DNA from: Murinocardiopsis flavida
Lineage (GTDB): Bacteria > Actinomycetota > Actinomycetes > Streptosporangiales > Streptosporangiaceae
Length of the DNA stretch: 64,000 bases
Assembly (NCBI RefSeq): GCF_003014485.1
Contig: NZ_PYGA01000022.1
Location: 57,864-121,863 of the forward strand
Direction of reading: 5' to 3'
Shown: in pieces, positions 18,371 to 27,643 of the stretch
How the letters are laid out: the number at the start of each line of letters is the position of its first letter
Numbering within the stretch: the first letter of the stretch is position 1
The notes under the pieces: model-generated
What the model was told of the DNA's origin: nothing
Databases searched by the model: none
What the model saw: only the letters and a program-made list of their open reading frames with translations
Translations under genes and position numbers: made by a program

Positions 18371-19081
18371 TCACGCATCGGCGAGTTCACGGTATTCCGG
18401 CAGTTCAGGGTATCCGTCGCGGTGGACGGGGCGTTCGGCGCCGAGGACGTCGGCGAGGTGCCGCTCGGTGGCGGCGAGGACGTCGCGGACGGCGACCCTG
18501 CGGCCGAGTTCGGCGGTGAGGCTGGTGACCCCGGCGTCGGTGATGCCGCACGGCACGATGCGGTCGTACCAGCCGAGGTCGGGATCGCAGTTCAGCGCGA
18601 AGCCGTGCATGCCGACCCCGCGGGCGACCCGGCAGCCGATGGCGGCGACCTTGCGCTCGATGAGCCCGCGCTCGGGGTCGGCGGCGAGCCACACGCCGGT
18701 GCGCCCCTCGACCCGCGTGCCGGTGAGGCCGTACTCGGCGATGACGCGGATGAGCGCCTCTTCCAGCATGCGGACGTAGGCCACGACGTCGATGGGGTCG
18801 CGCAGCTTCACGATGGGGTAGACGGTCAGTTGCCCGGGCCCGTGCCAGGTGATCTTCCCGCCGCGGTCGATGTCGACGACGGGGGCGCCGGGATCGCCCA
18901 CCGGGCGGTCCCAGGGGCCGGTGCGCTTGCCGGCGGTGTAGACCGGCTCGTGTTCCAACAGCAGGACGGTGTCGGGGATCTGGTCGGCGGCACGGCGCTT
19001 GTGCACCTGCCGCTGGAGCTCCCAGCCCTCGTGGTAGGGGACCGGGGTGTCGCCGAGCCAGGCGTTGACGAGCTCACTCAC
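18371..19081 (-). CDS. lipB: Octanoyl-[acyl-carrier-protein]-protein octanoyltransferase
   Basis: 236 aa from GTG 19081 ([20 protein letters not shown]). It moves octanoyl from acyl carrier protein to lipoyl domains, the first step of lipoate assembly. The family core [20 protein letters not shown] and [20 protein letters not shown], with the catalytic Lys in KVAAIG, and the catalytic Cys in [14 protein letters not shown] are all present. It lies directly upstream of lipA, whose upper possible start overlaps its stop. The dehydrogenase E2 downstream is an expected acceptor. Confidence 0.96.
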   Translation of the reverse strand: MSELVNAWLGDTPVPYHEGWELQRQVHKRRAADQIPDTVLLLEHEPVYTAGKRTGPWDRPVGDPGAPVVDIDRGGKITWHGPGQLTVYPIVKLRDPIDVVAYVRMLEEALIRVIAEYGLTGTRVEGRTGVWLAADPERGLIERKVAAIGCRVARGVGMHGFALNCDPDLGWYDRIVPCGITDAGVTSLTAELGRRVAVRDVLAATERHLADVLGAERPVHRDGYPELPEYRELADA

Positions 19082-19110
19082 ACATCCCACCTTACGCCCG
19101 GCGCCCCCGC

Positions 19111-19998
19111 TCAGACGATGTCGGATAGCGCACTGCCGATGTCGGGGGCCGTGAAGGAATACCCGGCGTCCAGGAGGCGTTGCGGCACGGCCCGCTGACT
19201 CACGAGCGCGGCCTCGTCGGCGAACCCGCCCAGCGCGGCGCGCATGGCGAAGCCGGGCACCGGCAGCGGGGTGGGGCGGCCGAGGGCCGTCCCGATGGCG
19301 GCGGTGTACGCGGCGTTGGTCACCGGCTCCGGCGCGGTCAGGTTCACCGGCCCGTCGATCTCGGGGTGCTCCAGCAGGAACCGGATGGCGCCGACCTCGT
19401 CGGCGAGCGCGACCCAGCTGATGTACTGGGTGCCGCTCCCGAGCCGCCCGCCCAGCCCGGCCTTGAACAGCGGCAGCACGGTCCCGAGCAGGCCGCCTTC
19501 GGCCGCCAGCACGATGCCGCTGCGCAGCAGGGTGACCGGGATCCCCGCATCGGCGGCCGGCGCCGTGGAGCCCTCCCACAGGACCACCACGTCGGCGAGG
19601 AAGCCCTGCCCGGGGTCCGCGGTCTCGGTCACCGCGTGGTTGCCGGTGTCGCCGTAGAAGCCCACTGCGGAGCCGGAGAGCAGCCGCGGCGGCTCCGCCA
19701 TCGCCGCGAGCGCCGCGGCGATCGTGCGGGTGCCGGACGCCCTGCTGTCGCGGATGCGCCGCTTGTACCGGGCGGTCCAGCGCGCCGGGCCGATGGACGC
19801 CCCCGCCAGGTGGACGACCGCCGTGCACCCGGCCAGGCGGCCGGAGTCGACATAGCCGCCGCCGGGGTCCCAGGTCACCTCGGACACCGTGCGCGCGGGC
19901 CGTCGCACCAGGTGCAGGACGTCGTGTCCCGACGCGCGCAGGGAACGGGCCAGGGCCGAGCCCACCAGTCCGGACGAGCCGGTGATCGCGATTCTCAT
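19111..19998 (-). CDS. TIGR01777-family NAD-dependent epimerase/dehydratase
   Basis: 295 aa, an atypical short-chain dehydrogenase fold of the TIGR01777 (SulA/YfcH) type. The N-terminal Rossmann motif is [19 protein letters not shown], and [18 protein letters not shown] and [14 protein letters not shown] are characteristic. The C-terminal DUF1731-like end ([20 protein letters not shown]) is present. The substrate is unknown for the whole family. The gene sits between lipB and the E2 gene, as its homologue does in M. tuberculosis. Start at ATG 19998. Confidence 0.9.
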   Translation of the reverse strand: MRIAITGSSGLVGSALARSLRASGHDVLHLVRRPARTVSEVTWDPGGGYVDSGRLAGCTAVVHLAGASIGPARWTARYKRRIRDSRASGTRTIAAALAAMAEPPRLLSGSAVGFYGDTGNHAVTETADPGQGFLADVVVLWEGSTAPAADAGIPVTLLRSGIVLAAEGGLLGTVLPLFKAGLGGRLGSGTQYISWVALADEVGAIRFLLEHPEIDGPVNLTAPEPVTNAAYTAAIGTALGRPTPLPVPGFAMRAALGGFADEAALVSQRAVPQRLLDAGYSFTAPDIGSALSDIV

Positions 19999-20220
19999 GA
20001 GGCCAGTGCTACCCCGTTGATCGGTCGATGTGCGGCCGGCGGCGGAATCGCGCCGATTTTCTGCCGGGAAACCGCTGCAAGGAGTCGCCCGCAGGTACTA
20101 CCGTATGTACTGGACGCGGCACTGGTCGTTAGTGCCGCCGTCCGGTCGGCGGTCCGCCGTCGGCGCACACACCTTTGATGATGGGGATCATCAGGGGATG
20201 GTGATTGGTGGGGTGAAAGG
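19999..20220. other. Intergenic region between epimerase start and E2 terminator
   Basis: No gene seen. It should contain the epimerase promoter (minus strand), but no clear -35/-10 pair stands out. Confidence 0.4.
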
Positions 20221-20252
20221 TGGGGCGGGGCCCGGAAACGGGCCCCGCCCCA
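20221..20252 (-). terminator. Terminator downstream of the E2 gene
   Basis: TGGGGCGGGGCCCG (20221-20234) pairs with CGGGCCCCGCCCCA (20239-20252) around a 4-nt loop. A second very GC-rich, partly palindromic stretch at about 20280-20330 may add to it. Confidence 0.7.
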
Positions 20253-20337
20253 CTCACGTTCCGCCGCCTTCGGCGCGAACCGCGGCGGGCCGCGGCCCGC
20301 ACGGGGGCGCACCCCCGCACGGCCCGCGGCACGCCTT

Positions 20338-20355
20338 TTCAGGCCATTCAGGCCA
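20338..20355. repeat. 9-bp tandem duplication of the E2 gene stop
   Basis: TTCAGGCCA occurs twice back to back (20338-20346 and 20347-20355). The right copy includes the E2 stop (20348-20350). The left copy supplies a second in-frame stop two codons later. Confidence 0.65.
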
Positions 20356-21802
20356 GGCCCAGCTCCGCCTCGAACGCGCCTTCGTCCAGGCGCTCCCGCA
20401 CGGTCTGGAGGAACCGCGCCGCGTCGGCGCCGTCGATCAGCCGGTGGTCGTAGCTCAGCGCCAGGTACGCCATGGAGCGCACCGCGATGACCTCGCCGAG
20501 GCGCGGGTCCTCGACCACCACCGGGCGCTTGACGACCGCCCCGGTGCCCAGCACGGCCACCTGCGGCTGGTTGATGATCGGCGTCTCGAACAGCGCGCCG
20601 TCGGCACCGGTGTCGGTGACGGTGAACGTCCCGCCGCTCAGCTCGTCGGGGTTGAGCATCCCGGTGTGCGCCCGCTCGCTGAGGTCGGCCACCTTGCGTG
20701 CGACCCCGCCGAGGTTGAGGTCCCCGGCGTCCTTGAGCACCGGCGCGAGCATGCCGCGGTCGGTGTCGACCGCCACCGCGAGGTTCTCGATGCTGTGGTA
20801 GGTCACCTCGTGCTTCTCGCTGTCGATGACGGCGTTCAGCTTGGGGTGCGCCTTCAGCGCCTCGACCGCCGCGAGCGCGAAGAACGGGAAGAACGACAGC
20901 TCCACGCCCTCGCGCGCGGCGAACTGCTCGGCCGCCTGCTCGCGCAGCGCCGCGATCCCGGTGACATCGACCTCGATGACCTGGGTGAGCTGCGCGGAGG
21001 TGCGCAGCGACTCCACGGACTGCTCGGCGATGGTCTGCCGCAGCCGCGACATCTGCTCGGTGCGGCCCCGCAGCGCGGGGTCGGCGGCCGCCGTGCGCGG
21101 CGCCGCGGCCGGTGCCGCCGCAGCGGGGGCGGCGGGGCGCTCCTGCTGCTTGCGCGCCGCGTCCTTCACGTCCTGCTTGCGGATGCGGCCGCCCACACCG
21201 GTGCCCTCGACCCGGTTCAGGTCGACACCCTGCTCCGAGGCGAGCTTGCGCACCAGCGGGCTGACGTAGCCCTCGGTGAGCGCGTCGGTGCCCGTGGAGC
21301 GGCCGGTGCCGCTGACCGTCTCGATGTCGACCGAGGCGCCGCCGGCGCGGTCCTCGCGCGGCTGCTCCTTGGGCGCGGGCGCCGGCTCGGCCTTCGCCGG
21401 CTCCGGCGCGGGGGCCGGTTCCGGTTCCGGTTCGGGTGCCGGCTCGGGCTCCTGCTGCGCGGCGGGAGCGGGCTGCTCGGACTCCGCGGGGTCGTTCTCC
21501 GGCTCGGGCGTGGTCTCGTCGGCGGCGGCCGACCCGGTGTCCGCCTCGGGAGCGGGGGAGTCCCCGTTCTCGCCGATGACCGCGATGTCGGCGCCGACCT
21601 CGACCGTCTCGTCCTCACCGACGAGGATCTTGGTCAGCACGCCCGCGACGGGCGAGGGGATCTCGGTGTCGACCTTGTCGGTCGACACCTCAAGGAGCGG
21701 CTCGTCGACCTCGACGGTGTCGCCCTCCTGCTTGAGCCACTGGGTGACGGTGCCCTCGGAGACGCTTTCGCCCAGCGCAGGCATTGGTACGGATGTCGGC
21801 AT
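20348..21802 (-). CDS. dlaT: Dihydrolipoamide acyltransferase (E2 of 2-oxo acid dehydrogenase)
   Basis: 484 aa. One N-terminal lipoyl domain (1-76; lipoylated Lys in [14 protein letters not shown]) is followed by a Pro/Ala/Glu-rich linker (about 80-170), a peripheral-subunit-binding domain ([20 protein letters not shown]) and a C-terminal catalytic domain with [17 protein letters not shown], the HxxxDG active site. It shuttles acyl groups to CoA. Actinobacterial E2 proteins called SucB serve pyruvate dehydrogenase in M. tuberculosis and Corynebacterium; which complex is served here cannot be read from the sequence. Many relatives have two or three lipoyl domains. lpd lies just upstream with a strong terminator between. 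Confidence 0.93.
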   Translation of the reverse strand: MPTSVPMPALGESVSEGTVTQWLKQEGDTVEVDEPLLEVSTDKVDTEIPSPVAGVLTKILVGEDETVEVGADIAVIGENGDSPAPEADTGSAAADETTPEPENDPAESEQPAPAAQQEPEPAPEPEPEPAPAPEPAKAEPAPAPKEQPREDRAGGASVDIETVSGTGRSTGTDALTEGYVSPLVRKLASEQGVDLNRVEGTGVGGRIRKQDVKDAARKQQERPAAPAAAAPAAAPRTAAADPALRGRTEQMSRLRQTIAEQSVESLRTSAQLTQVIEVDVTGIAALREQAAEQFAAREGVELSFFPFFALAAVEALKAHPKLNAVIDSEKHEVTYHSIENLAVAVDTDRGMLAPVLKDAGDLNLGGVARKVADLSERAHTGMLNPDELSGGTFTVTDTGADGALFETPIINQPQVAVLGTGAVVKRPVVVEDPRLGEVIAVRSMAYLALSYDHRLIDGADAARFLQTVRERLDEGAFEAELGLA

Positions 21803-21840
21803 GGGTCCCTACTTGTGAACGGGTGGAACGCTGGGAGGCG

Positions 21841-21878
21841 GTGGGTGGGCGGGTGCCGTACGGCACCCGCCCACCCAC
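21841..21878 (-). terminator. lpd terminator, 38-bp perfect palindrome
   Basis: Positions 21841-21878 are a perfect palindrome (left arm GTGGGTGGGCGGGTGCCGT). It stands between the lpd stop and the E2 start, so the two genes are probably separate transcription units, or E2 depends on read-through. Confidence 0.75.
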
Positions 21879-21884
21879 CGCGTG

Positions 21885-23273
21885 TCAGTCGTGGACGTGC
21901 AGCGGCTTGCCGGCCAGGGCGAGGTGGGCCTCGCCCATCGCCTCGGACTGGGTCGGGTGCGGGTGGATGAGCTGCGCGACCTCCGACGGCAGCGCCTCCC
22001 AGTTGTAGATCAGCTGGCCCTCGGCGATCAGCTCGCCGACGCGCGCGCCGACCATGTGCACGCCGACGACGGGGCCGTCCTTCTCGGCGATGACCTTCAC
22101 GGCGCCCTGGGTCTGGAGGATCTGGCTCTTGCCGTTGCCGCCGAGGTTGTAGTTCATCTCGACGATGTCGAGCCCACGCTCCTTGGCGGTCTTGGACGTG
22201 ATGCCGACCGAGGCGACCTCGGGCTCGCAGTAGGTGACCCGCGGGACACCGTCGTAGTCGATCGCCGGCGGGTTCAGCCCGGCGATCTGCTCGGCGATGA
22301 AGATGCCCTCGGCAAAGCCGACGTGGGCGAGCTGGAGGGTGGGGATGAGGTCGCCCGCGGCGTAGATGTTGCCGACGCCGGTGTGCAGGTTCTCGTCCAC
22401 CATGACGAAGCCGCGCTCCAGCCGGACCCCGGCCTCCTCGTAGCCGAGGTCCTTCGACACCGGGCCGCGGCCGATGGCGACCAGCAGCACCTCGGCCTCC
22501 AGGGTCTTGCCGCCCTCAAGGGTGACGCTGACGCCGGAGCCGGTGGTCTTGACGCTCTCGAACGGCTTGCCGAGCTCGTACTTGATGCCGCGCTTGCGGA
22601 AGGCGCGCTCCAGCAGCTTGGAGCTTGACTCCTCCTCGGCGGGCACCAGGTGCGGCAGCGCCTCGACGATGGTCACCTCGGCGCCGAAGGAGCGGTACAC
22701 GCTGGCGAACTCGACGCCGATGACGCCGCCGCCCAGCACGATCACCGACGAGGGGACGCTCCCCATGGTCAGTCCCTCGAAGCTGGTGATGACCTTCTCG
22801 CCGTCGATGTCCAGGCCGAGGGTCTTGGGCTCGGAACCGGTGGCCAGCAGGATGTTGCGGCCCTTGTAGACGGCGCCGTCGACGGTGACCTCGTCGGTGC
22901 CGGTGAGCCGGCCCGCGCCCTCGACGACCGTGATGCCGTGCGACTTCAGCAGGCCGGTGAGCCCCTTGAACAGGCCGTTGACGACCTTGTCCTTGTACTT
23001 GTGCACGCCCTCGATGTCGATGCTGCCGAATTCGGCCTTGACACCGAACTTCTCGCTGTCTCGGGCACTGTCGGCGACCTCGGCGGAGTGCAGCAGCGCC
23101 TTGGTCGGGATGCACCCGTAGTGCAGGCAGGTGCCGCCGAGCTTGCCCTTCTCGATCAGGGCGACGCTCTGGCCCAGCTCGGATGCTCGTATGGCGGCTG
23201 CGTAGCCGCCGCTGCCGCCGCCCAGGATGACGAGGTCGAAGGTGCCGCCGCTCTCACTCACGGGTTTGGACAC
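21885..23273 (-). CDS. lpd: Dihydrolipoamide dehydrogenase (E3)
   Basis: 462 aa flavoprotein that reoxidises dihydrolipoamide with NAD+. FAD-binding GGGSGGYAAAIRASELG, redox disulfide GGTCLHYGCIPTKALLHSAE (CxxxxC), NAD-binding GGGVIGVEFASVYRSFG, and the C-terminal His-Glu pair in HPHPTQSEAMGEA are all present. The length is normal. It serves the pyruvate and 2-oxoglutarate dehydrogenases, and in actinobacteria also the glycine cleavage and branched-chain systems. It lies next to the E2 gene in the same direction. Confidence 0.96.
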   Translation of the reverse strand: MSKPVSESGGTFDLVILGGGSGGYAAAIRASELGQSVALIEKGKLGGTCLHYGCIPTKALLHSAEVADSARDSEKFGVKAEFGSIDIEGVHKYKDKVVNGLFKGLTGLLKSHGITVVEGAGRLTGTDEVTVDGAVYKGRNILLATGSEPKTLGLDIDGEKVITSFEGLTMGSVPSSVIVLGGGVIGVEFASVYRSFGAEVTIVEALPHLVPAEEESSSKLLERAFRKRGIKYELGKPFESVKTTGSGVSVTLEGGKTLEAEVLLVAIGRGPVSKDLGYEEAGVRLERGFVMVDENLHTGVGNIYAAGDLIPTLQLAHVGFAEGIFIAEQIAGLNPPAIDYDGVPRVTYCEPEVASVGITSKTAKERGLDIVEMNYNLGGNGKSQILQTQGAVKVIAEKDGPVVGVHMVGARVGELIAEGQLIYNWEALPSEVAQLIHPHPTQSEAMGEAHLALAGKPLHVHD

Positions 23274-23307
23274 TCCTTGATTGCGAATATGCGGGTGTGA
23301 CGTCGTG

Positions 23308-23349
23308 CGCGCGGCCGGGCGCGGAAGTCAACGGCTGCCCGGCCGCGCG
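23308..23349 (-). terminator. Terminator downstream of leucyl aminopeptidase
   Basis: CGCGCGGCCGGGC (23308-23320) pairs with GCCCGGCCGCGCG (23337-23349), a perfect 13-bp stem. Confidence 0.7.
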
Positions 23350-23354
23350 GATAT

Positions 23355-24839
23355 TCAGTTCTGTGCGGCGCGCTCGGCGATGCGCACGAGCGTGCGGGTG
23401 GCCGATCCGGTACCGCCCTTGGGGGTGTAGCCGTGGGCGCCGCCCTGGTTGAACGCGGGACCCGCGATGTCGAGGTGCGCCCAGTCGACGCCGTCCTCGA
23501 TGAACTCTTTGAGGAACACGCCGGCGCTGAGCATGCCGCCCCAGCGCTCGCCGGCGACGTTGGCGATGTCGGCGACGGCGGAGTCGAGGCCCTTGCGCAG
23601 CTCCTCGGGGAGCGGCATGGGCCAGGCGTCCTCGCCGGCCTCGGCCGCGGCGGCGGCGACGGAGTCGCGCACGCCGTCGTCGTTGGCCATGACCGCGAAC
23701 ACCCGGGTGCCGAGGGCGACGAGCTGCGCGCCGGTCAGGGTGGCGACGTCGACGATCAGGTCGGGACCGTCCTCGTGCGCGCGCACCAGGGCGTCGGCCA
23801 TGACCAGGCGGCCCTCGGCGTCGGTGTTGAGGACCTCGACGGTCTTGCCGCCGTACATGGTGAGCACGTCGGAGGGCCGCTGCGCGCCGCCGCCGGGCAT
23901 GTTCTCGGCGATGGCGAGGTAGCCGACGACGTTCACGGCCGGCCGCAGCCCGGCTATGGCGCGCAGCGCCGAGAGCACCGCCGCTGCGCCGCCCATGTCG
24001 GCCTTCATCCAGTCCATGGCGCCGGCCGGCTTGAGGGAAAGGCCGCCGGAGTCGAAGGTGATGCCCTTGCCGATGAACGCGATGGTGCTGGTGGCGTCGG
24101 GGTGGCTGTAGGAGAGGCGGACCAGCCGGGGCGGGTTCGCGGAGCCCTGCCCGACACCGACGATGCCGCCGTATCCGGCGTCGGCGAGCGCCTGCTCGTC
24201 GAGGGTCTCGACCTGGAGGCCGTGGTCGCGGGCGACCTCCTCGGCGATTCCGGCGAGGTCCTCGGGGTGCAGGTCGGCGGGGGCGGTGTTGACGAGGTCG
24301 CGGGCGAGGTTCACGGACTCGGCGACGATCACGGCGCGGGCGGCGGCGTCGTCGGCGCCGTCGGCGGCGCTGACGACCAGCAGCGCCTGGGCGCGCTTGT
24401 CGACGTCGTCGCCCGTGCGGTAGCGGTCGAACGCGTAGTTGCCGAGGAGGGCGCCGGTGGCGGCCGCCTCGACCTGCTCGGCGGACTCGGCCGGGAGCGC
24501 GACCGCGACGCGGGCCTTGCCTTCGACGGTGCGCAGTGCCGCACCCGCGGCGCGCGCGATGGCGGCGGTGCCGATCTCGCCCGCGGGGCCGAGGCCGACG
24601 GCGACGACGACGGGGGTCTTGAGGACGCCCTGCGCGGGGACCGTGCGGACCTCCTCGGCCGCGCCGCGGGCGCCGAGGAGCGCGAGTGTGGCGGCGAGGC
24701 CGCCGGGGAACGCGGCGTCGACGTCGCGAGCGCCCGACGCGGGCTCGGGGCCGTCGGAGCCTGAGTGGTAACCGACGACGACCGCGTCGACGTCGAGCGA
24801 ACTTGGGGACTCTGAGGTGACTGACAGCGGCGTGCTCAC
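23355..24839 (-). CDS. pepA: Leucyl aminopeptidase (M17)
   Basis: 494 aa from GTG 24839. It removes N-terminal amino acids from peptides as a cytosolic two-metal enzyme. The M17 core is clear: GKGITFDSGGLSLKPAGAMD with the metal-binding Lys and Asp, WMKADMGGAAAVLSAL, and the signature NTDAEGRLVMADAL with the catalytic Arg. The N-terminal regulatory domain (1-160) is Ala-rich. The frame is open to 25076, but the extra N-terminus is Arg/Pro-rich and lacks a ribosome site, so 24839 was chosen. In M. tuberculosis pepB stands in the same neighbourhood. Confidence 0.95.
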   Translation of the reverse strand: MSTPLSVTSESPSSLDVDAVVVGYHSGSDGPEPASGARDVDAAFPGGLAATLALLGARGAAEEVRTVPAQGVLKTPVVVAVGLGPAGEIGTAAIARAAGAALRTVEGKARVAVALPAESAEQVEAAATGALLGNYAFDRYRTGDDVDKRAQALLVVSAADGADDAAARAVIVAESVNLARDLVNTAPADLHPEDLAGIAEEVARDHGLQVETLDEQALADAGYGGIVGVGQGSANPPRLVRLSYSHPDATSTIAFIGKGITFDSGGLSLKPAGAMDWMKADMGGAAAVLSALRAIAGLRPAVNVVGYLAIAENMPGGGAQRPSDVLTMYGGKTVEVLNTDAEGRLVMADALVRAHEDGPDLIVDVATLTGAQLVALGTRVFAVMANDDGVRDSVAAAAAEAGEDAWPMPLPEELRKGLDSAVADIANVAGERWGGMLSAGVFLKEFIEDGVDWAHLDIAGPAFNQGGAHGYTPKGGTGSATRTLVRIAERAAQN

Positions 24840-25137
24840 GGTGTCGATGCTAGCCCTTGTGACGTGCCGGTGGACACGGCAGACCGGGTGAGTCGGCCCG
24901 CGTGCGGGGCCCGGCGCCCGGCCGGGGCGCCGGCGGCAGCGGCGTGGAGTGCGCGGCTGCGGGGTGGCCCGCCATCGGTCCAGGCCCCCGGGCGGTGTGC
25001 GCGCACGACCCCGGCCGGAACCGGCCGGAAGCACCCCGCATGTGAACAAATGTGACGATCGCAACATGCCCCACATCGGCGGACGCTGCGGTTAGGCTGC
25101 CCGGCAGGACGATCGTGACGGCGCTGAAGGGCGGACC

Positions 25138-25341
25138 ATGGCGTGGACCTGGCGGTATGAGGCGGCGGACGGCGGCATTCTCGACGCCGGGCAATTCCCC
25201 GACGAGTCGTTCACCTCGCGCGGCGACGCCGAGAGCTGGCTCGGCGAGCACTGGCGCGAGGTGCAGGAGGGCGGGGCCGAGAAGGTCACCCTGCTGGAGG
25301 AGGCCACGGCGGTCTACACCATGAGCCTCGCCGAGGGGTGA
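25138..25341 (+). CDS. Small conserved actinobacterial protein
   Basis: 67 aa, acidic, starting MAWTWRYEAADGGILD and including GDAESWLGEHWREVQEGG. Short proteins of this form are widespread in actinobacteria with no known function. There is no signal peptide or membrane helix. It is divergent from pepA and convergent with the DUF3043 gene. ATG 25138 is preceded by AAGGGCGGACC, an acceptable ribosome site. Confidence 0.75.
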   Translation: MAWTWRYEAADGGILDAGQFPDESFTSRGDAESWLGEHWREVQEGGAEKVTLLEEATAVYTMSLAEG

Positions 25342-25588
25342 GCCCGGCCGTTCGCCGCGGTACGGGGCCCGGTCGAGCCCGTTGACCTCGCCGGGGCGTG
25401 CGGCCCGCGGCGCGGCCGCGACCCTGAGTCGTCCCTGACAGGGTCGCGCCGCGGGGCCGCGCACGGCGTGCGATCGGGGCCCGACCCTGACAGGGGCGCG
25501 GGCGCCCGGAGACCGCACCGCCGCCGAACCGAAGGGGGCCGTCAGGGGGCCGTCGAAAAGAGGGCGGTGCCCCGGGGCCGGCGCCGGA

Positions 25589-26218
25589 TCAGCGCCGGGG
25601 GGTGACCTTGTCGCCCGGCTTGACGACCGGCTTCGGCAGCCGCAGCTTCCGCATCTGGAGCTGGCGCATCGCCGCGTAGAACCCGACGCCGCGGAGGTTG
25701 TCGTCCTCGGGGTAGAGGACGACGGCGGCCTTCTTCACCTTGCGGCTGATGAGGAAGCCCTCGAACAGCATGGTGACGAGCATGACGGGCCAGATGACGT
25801 AGCTGACGATGAGCTGGTACTCGGGGCTCAGCACGAACAGCGCCACGATGATGACCAGCGAGAAGATCAGGAAGAACTCGCTGATGCTGCGCCGGGAGTC
25901 GGCGACGTCGCGCGCGTAGGCGCGGGCCGGGCCGAGGTCCTGGCGCCGGTAGTAGCGGTCGTCGCCCTTGGCGTAGCCCTCGCGGACCCGCTTGTCGCGG
26001 GTCTTCTGGCGGTCGCGGTACTGGCGGTACGCCTCCTTGCGGGTCTGCGGGGCGTTCAGCGGGCGGCGCAGGCTCTGTTCGGACTCCCTGCGCTTGGGCG
26101 TTGCCGCCCCTTTCTTCGGGGTATACCCCTTGCGCTGGGCGGCCTCTGCGGGCTCGGTGTCAACAGAGCCGGGCTGGGCCTGCTCTTCGGATGCGGAAGC
26201 GGAACGACGTCGGAACAC
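25589..26218 (-). CDS. DUF3043 membrane protein
   Basis: 209 aa. A basic, low-complexity N-terminus (FRRRSASASEEQAQ, then KKGAATPKRRESEQS) is followed by VREGYAKGDDRYYRRQDLGP and two membrane helices (about 115-160), then a basic C-terminus. This layout defines DUF3043, an actinobacterial family of unknown function. The gap 25342-25588 toward the 67-aa gene holds two CCCTGACAGGG palindromes near 25433 and 25490. The start at 26218 faces pspA, so the two may share a regulatory region. Confidence 0.88.
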   Translation of the reverse strand: MFRRRSASASEEQAQPGSVDTEPAEAAQRKGYTPKKGAATPKRRESEQSLRRPLNAPQTRKEAYRQYRDRQKTRDKRVREGYAKGDDRYYRRQDLGPARAYARDVADSRRSISEFFLIFSLVIIVALFVLSPEYQLIVSYVIWPVMLVTMLFEGFLISRKVKKAAVVLYPEDDNLRGVGFYAAMRQLQMRKLRLPKPVVKPGDKVTPRR

Positions 26219-26333
26219 CCCTTCAGGGTAGCCGGTCGGCCCTTCATGGCGACCGCTCGCCGTAGCGCGTAGGCTTTGGTCCAGCGCCTGCTGGGAACAG
26301 CCGATACGGACCGAGAAGAGGACGGCCGCGCCG

Positions 26334-27131
26334 ATGAGCGTGTTTCAGCGACTTTCGATGATTTTCAAGTCCAAGGCCAGCAAGGCCCTGGACAATGTCG
26401 AGGATCCAAGGGAGACCCTCGATTACTCGTACCAGAAGCAGCTCGAACTGCTCCAGAAGGTCCGGCGGGGTGTGGCCGACGTCGCCACCTCGCGGAAGCG
26501 GGTGGAACTGCAAATCCAGCAGTTGCAGACCCAGTCGGGGAAACTGGAGACCCAGAGCCGGGCCGCGCTCACACAGGGCCGCGAGGATCTCGCGCGCGAG
26601 GCCCTCACGCGCCGGTCCGGCCTCGACTCCCAGATCGACGGCCTGCGTCAGCAGCATGAGCAGTTGCAGGGCGAGGAGCAGAAGCTGACCCTCGCCGCGC
26701 AGCGCCTCCAGGCCAAGGTCGACTCCTTCCGCACCCGGAAGGAGACCATCAAGGCCACCTACACCGCAGCCCAGGCCCAGACCCAGATCAGCGAGGCGTT
26801 CTCGGGCATCTCCGAGGAGATGGGCGACGTCGGCATGGCGGTGCAGCGGGCCGAGGACAAGACCGCCGAGATGCAGGCCCGTGCCGGGGCGGTCGACGAA
26901 CTGCTGGCCTCCGGTGCGCTCGACGACGTCACCGGCAGCAGCAAGGACGACATCCAGTCCGAGCTCGACCGCATGGCCAGCACCAGCGGGGTCGAGCTGG
27001 AGCTGGAGCGCATGAAGCAGGAGATCGGCCAGGGCAGCGGGGGCGGTTCGGCCCCGCAGATCGAGGGCGGCCAGAACGGGTCGACCAACTCCGGCCAGGT
27101 GCAGCCCTACCGCCAGGGGGAGGGGGCATGA
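26334..27131 (+). CDS. pspA: PspA/IM30 (ESCRT-III-like) envelope stress protein
   Basis: 265 aa, almost entirely coiled coil (MSVFQRLSMIFKSKASKALD, then long Gln/Glu/Lys/Arg helices to about 225), with a flexible Gly/Ser/Gln tail. PspA/Vipp1 proteins polymerise on the inner face of the cytoplasmic membrane and repair it under stress. A typical amphipathic N-terminal helix is visible. The stop overlaps the start of the next gene as ATGA, so the two are translationally coupled. A TAGGCT (-10 like) lies near 26271 and GAAGAGGA near 26313. First gene of a four-gene stress cluster. Confidence 0.93.
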   Translation: MSVFQRLSMIFKSKASKALDNVEDPRETLDYSYQKQLELLQKVRRGVADVATSRKRVELQIQQLQTQSGKLETQSRAALTQGREDLAREALTRRSGLDSQIDGLRQQHEQLQGEEQKLTLAAQRLQAKVDSFRTRKETIKATYTAAQAQTQISEAFSGISEEMGDVGMAVQRAEDKTAEMQARAGAVDELLASGALDDVTGSSKDDIQSELDRMASTSGVELELERMKQEIGQGSGGGSAPQIEGGQNGSTNSGQVQPYRQGEGA

Positions 27132-27412
27132 TCGTCCGGATCATGGGAGAGGGTCAGCTCGACCTCTCCGACGCCGACCTCGGCGTCCTCAACACCTTCG
27201 ACGCCACCTTGGAGGCGGCGATCGAGTCGGGGAACGAGGAGACCTTCCGCCAGGCGCTGCACGAGCTGCTCGGCAAGGTGCGTCAGGACGGCAAGCCGCT
27301 GCCGCCCGACTCCCTTGAGCCGTCGCAGTTCATCCTTCCCCATGCCGATGCCGGCATGGAGGAGGTGCGCGCCATGCTCGGCGACGAGGGGCTCATCCCC
27401 GGACCGAACTGA
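27128..27412 (+). CDS. pspAA: PspA-associated protein PspAA
   Basis: 94 aa, soluble, mixed alpha/beta (MIVRIMGEGQLDLSDADLGV, then a helix with FRQALHELLGKVRQDG and a conserved-looking FILPHADAGMEEVRAML). The length and its position overlapping pspA by 4 nt match the actinobacterial family PspAA, thought to bind PspA-type proteins. The biochemical role is not established. It is followed by htpX and pspAB. Confidence 0.85.
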   Translation: MIVRIMGEGQLDLSDADLGVLNTFDATLEAAIESGNEETFRQALHELLGKVRQDGKPLPPDSLEPSQFILPHADAGMEEVRAMLGDEGLIPGPN

Positions 27413-27643
27413 GACACCGGTCCGCGCGTCCGGCACGGAGGCGCGGCTGTTTTCCCGGGCGAAGCTGGTTCCGACGGCCGCCGTGGTCCCGACCACGGCG
27501 GCCGTCGCCGCCTCCACTGCCGCCGCGGGCCGGTTCCCTCCAGCGTGTTTCGGATTTATCACACCACCACCTGCATAAACTCGTCCGTTGTACGGAACCG
27601 CGCACCGGAGCGGACCGTTGTATGCGGTGAAAGGCGGTGCAAC

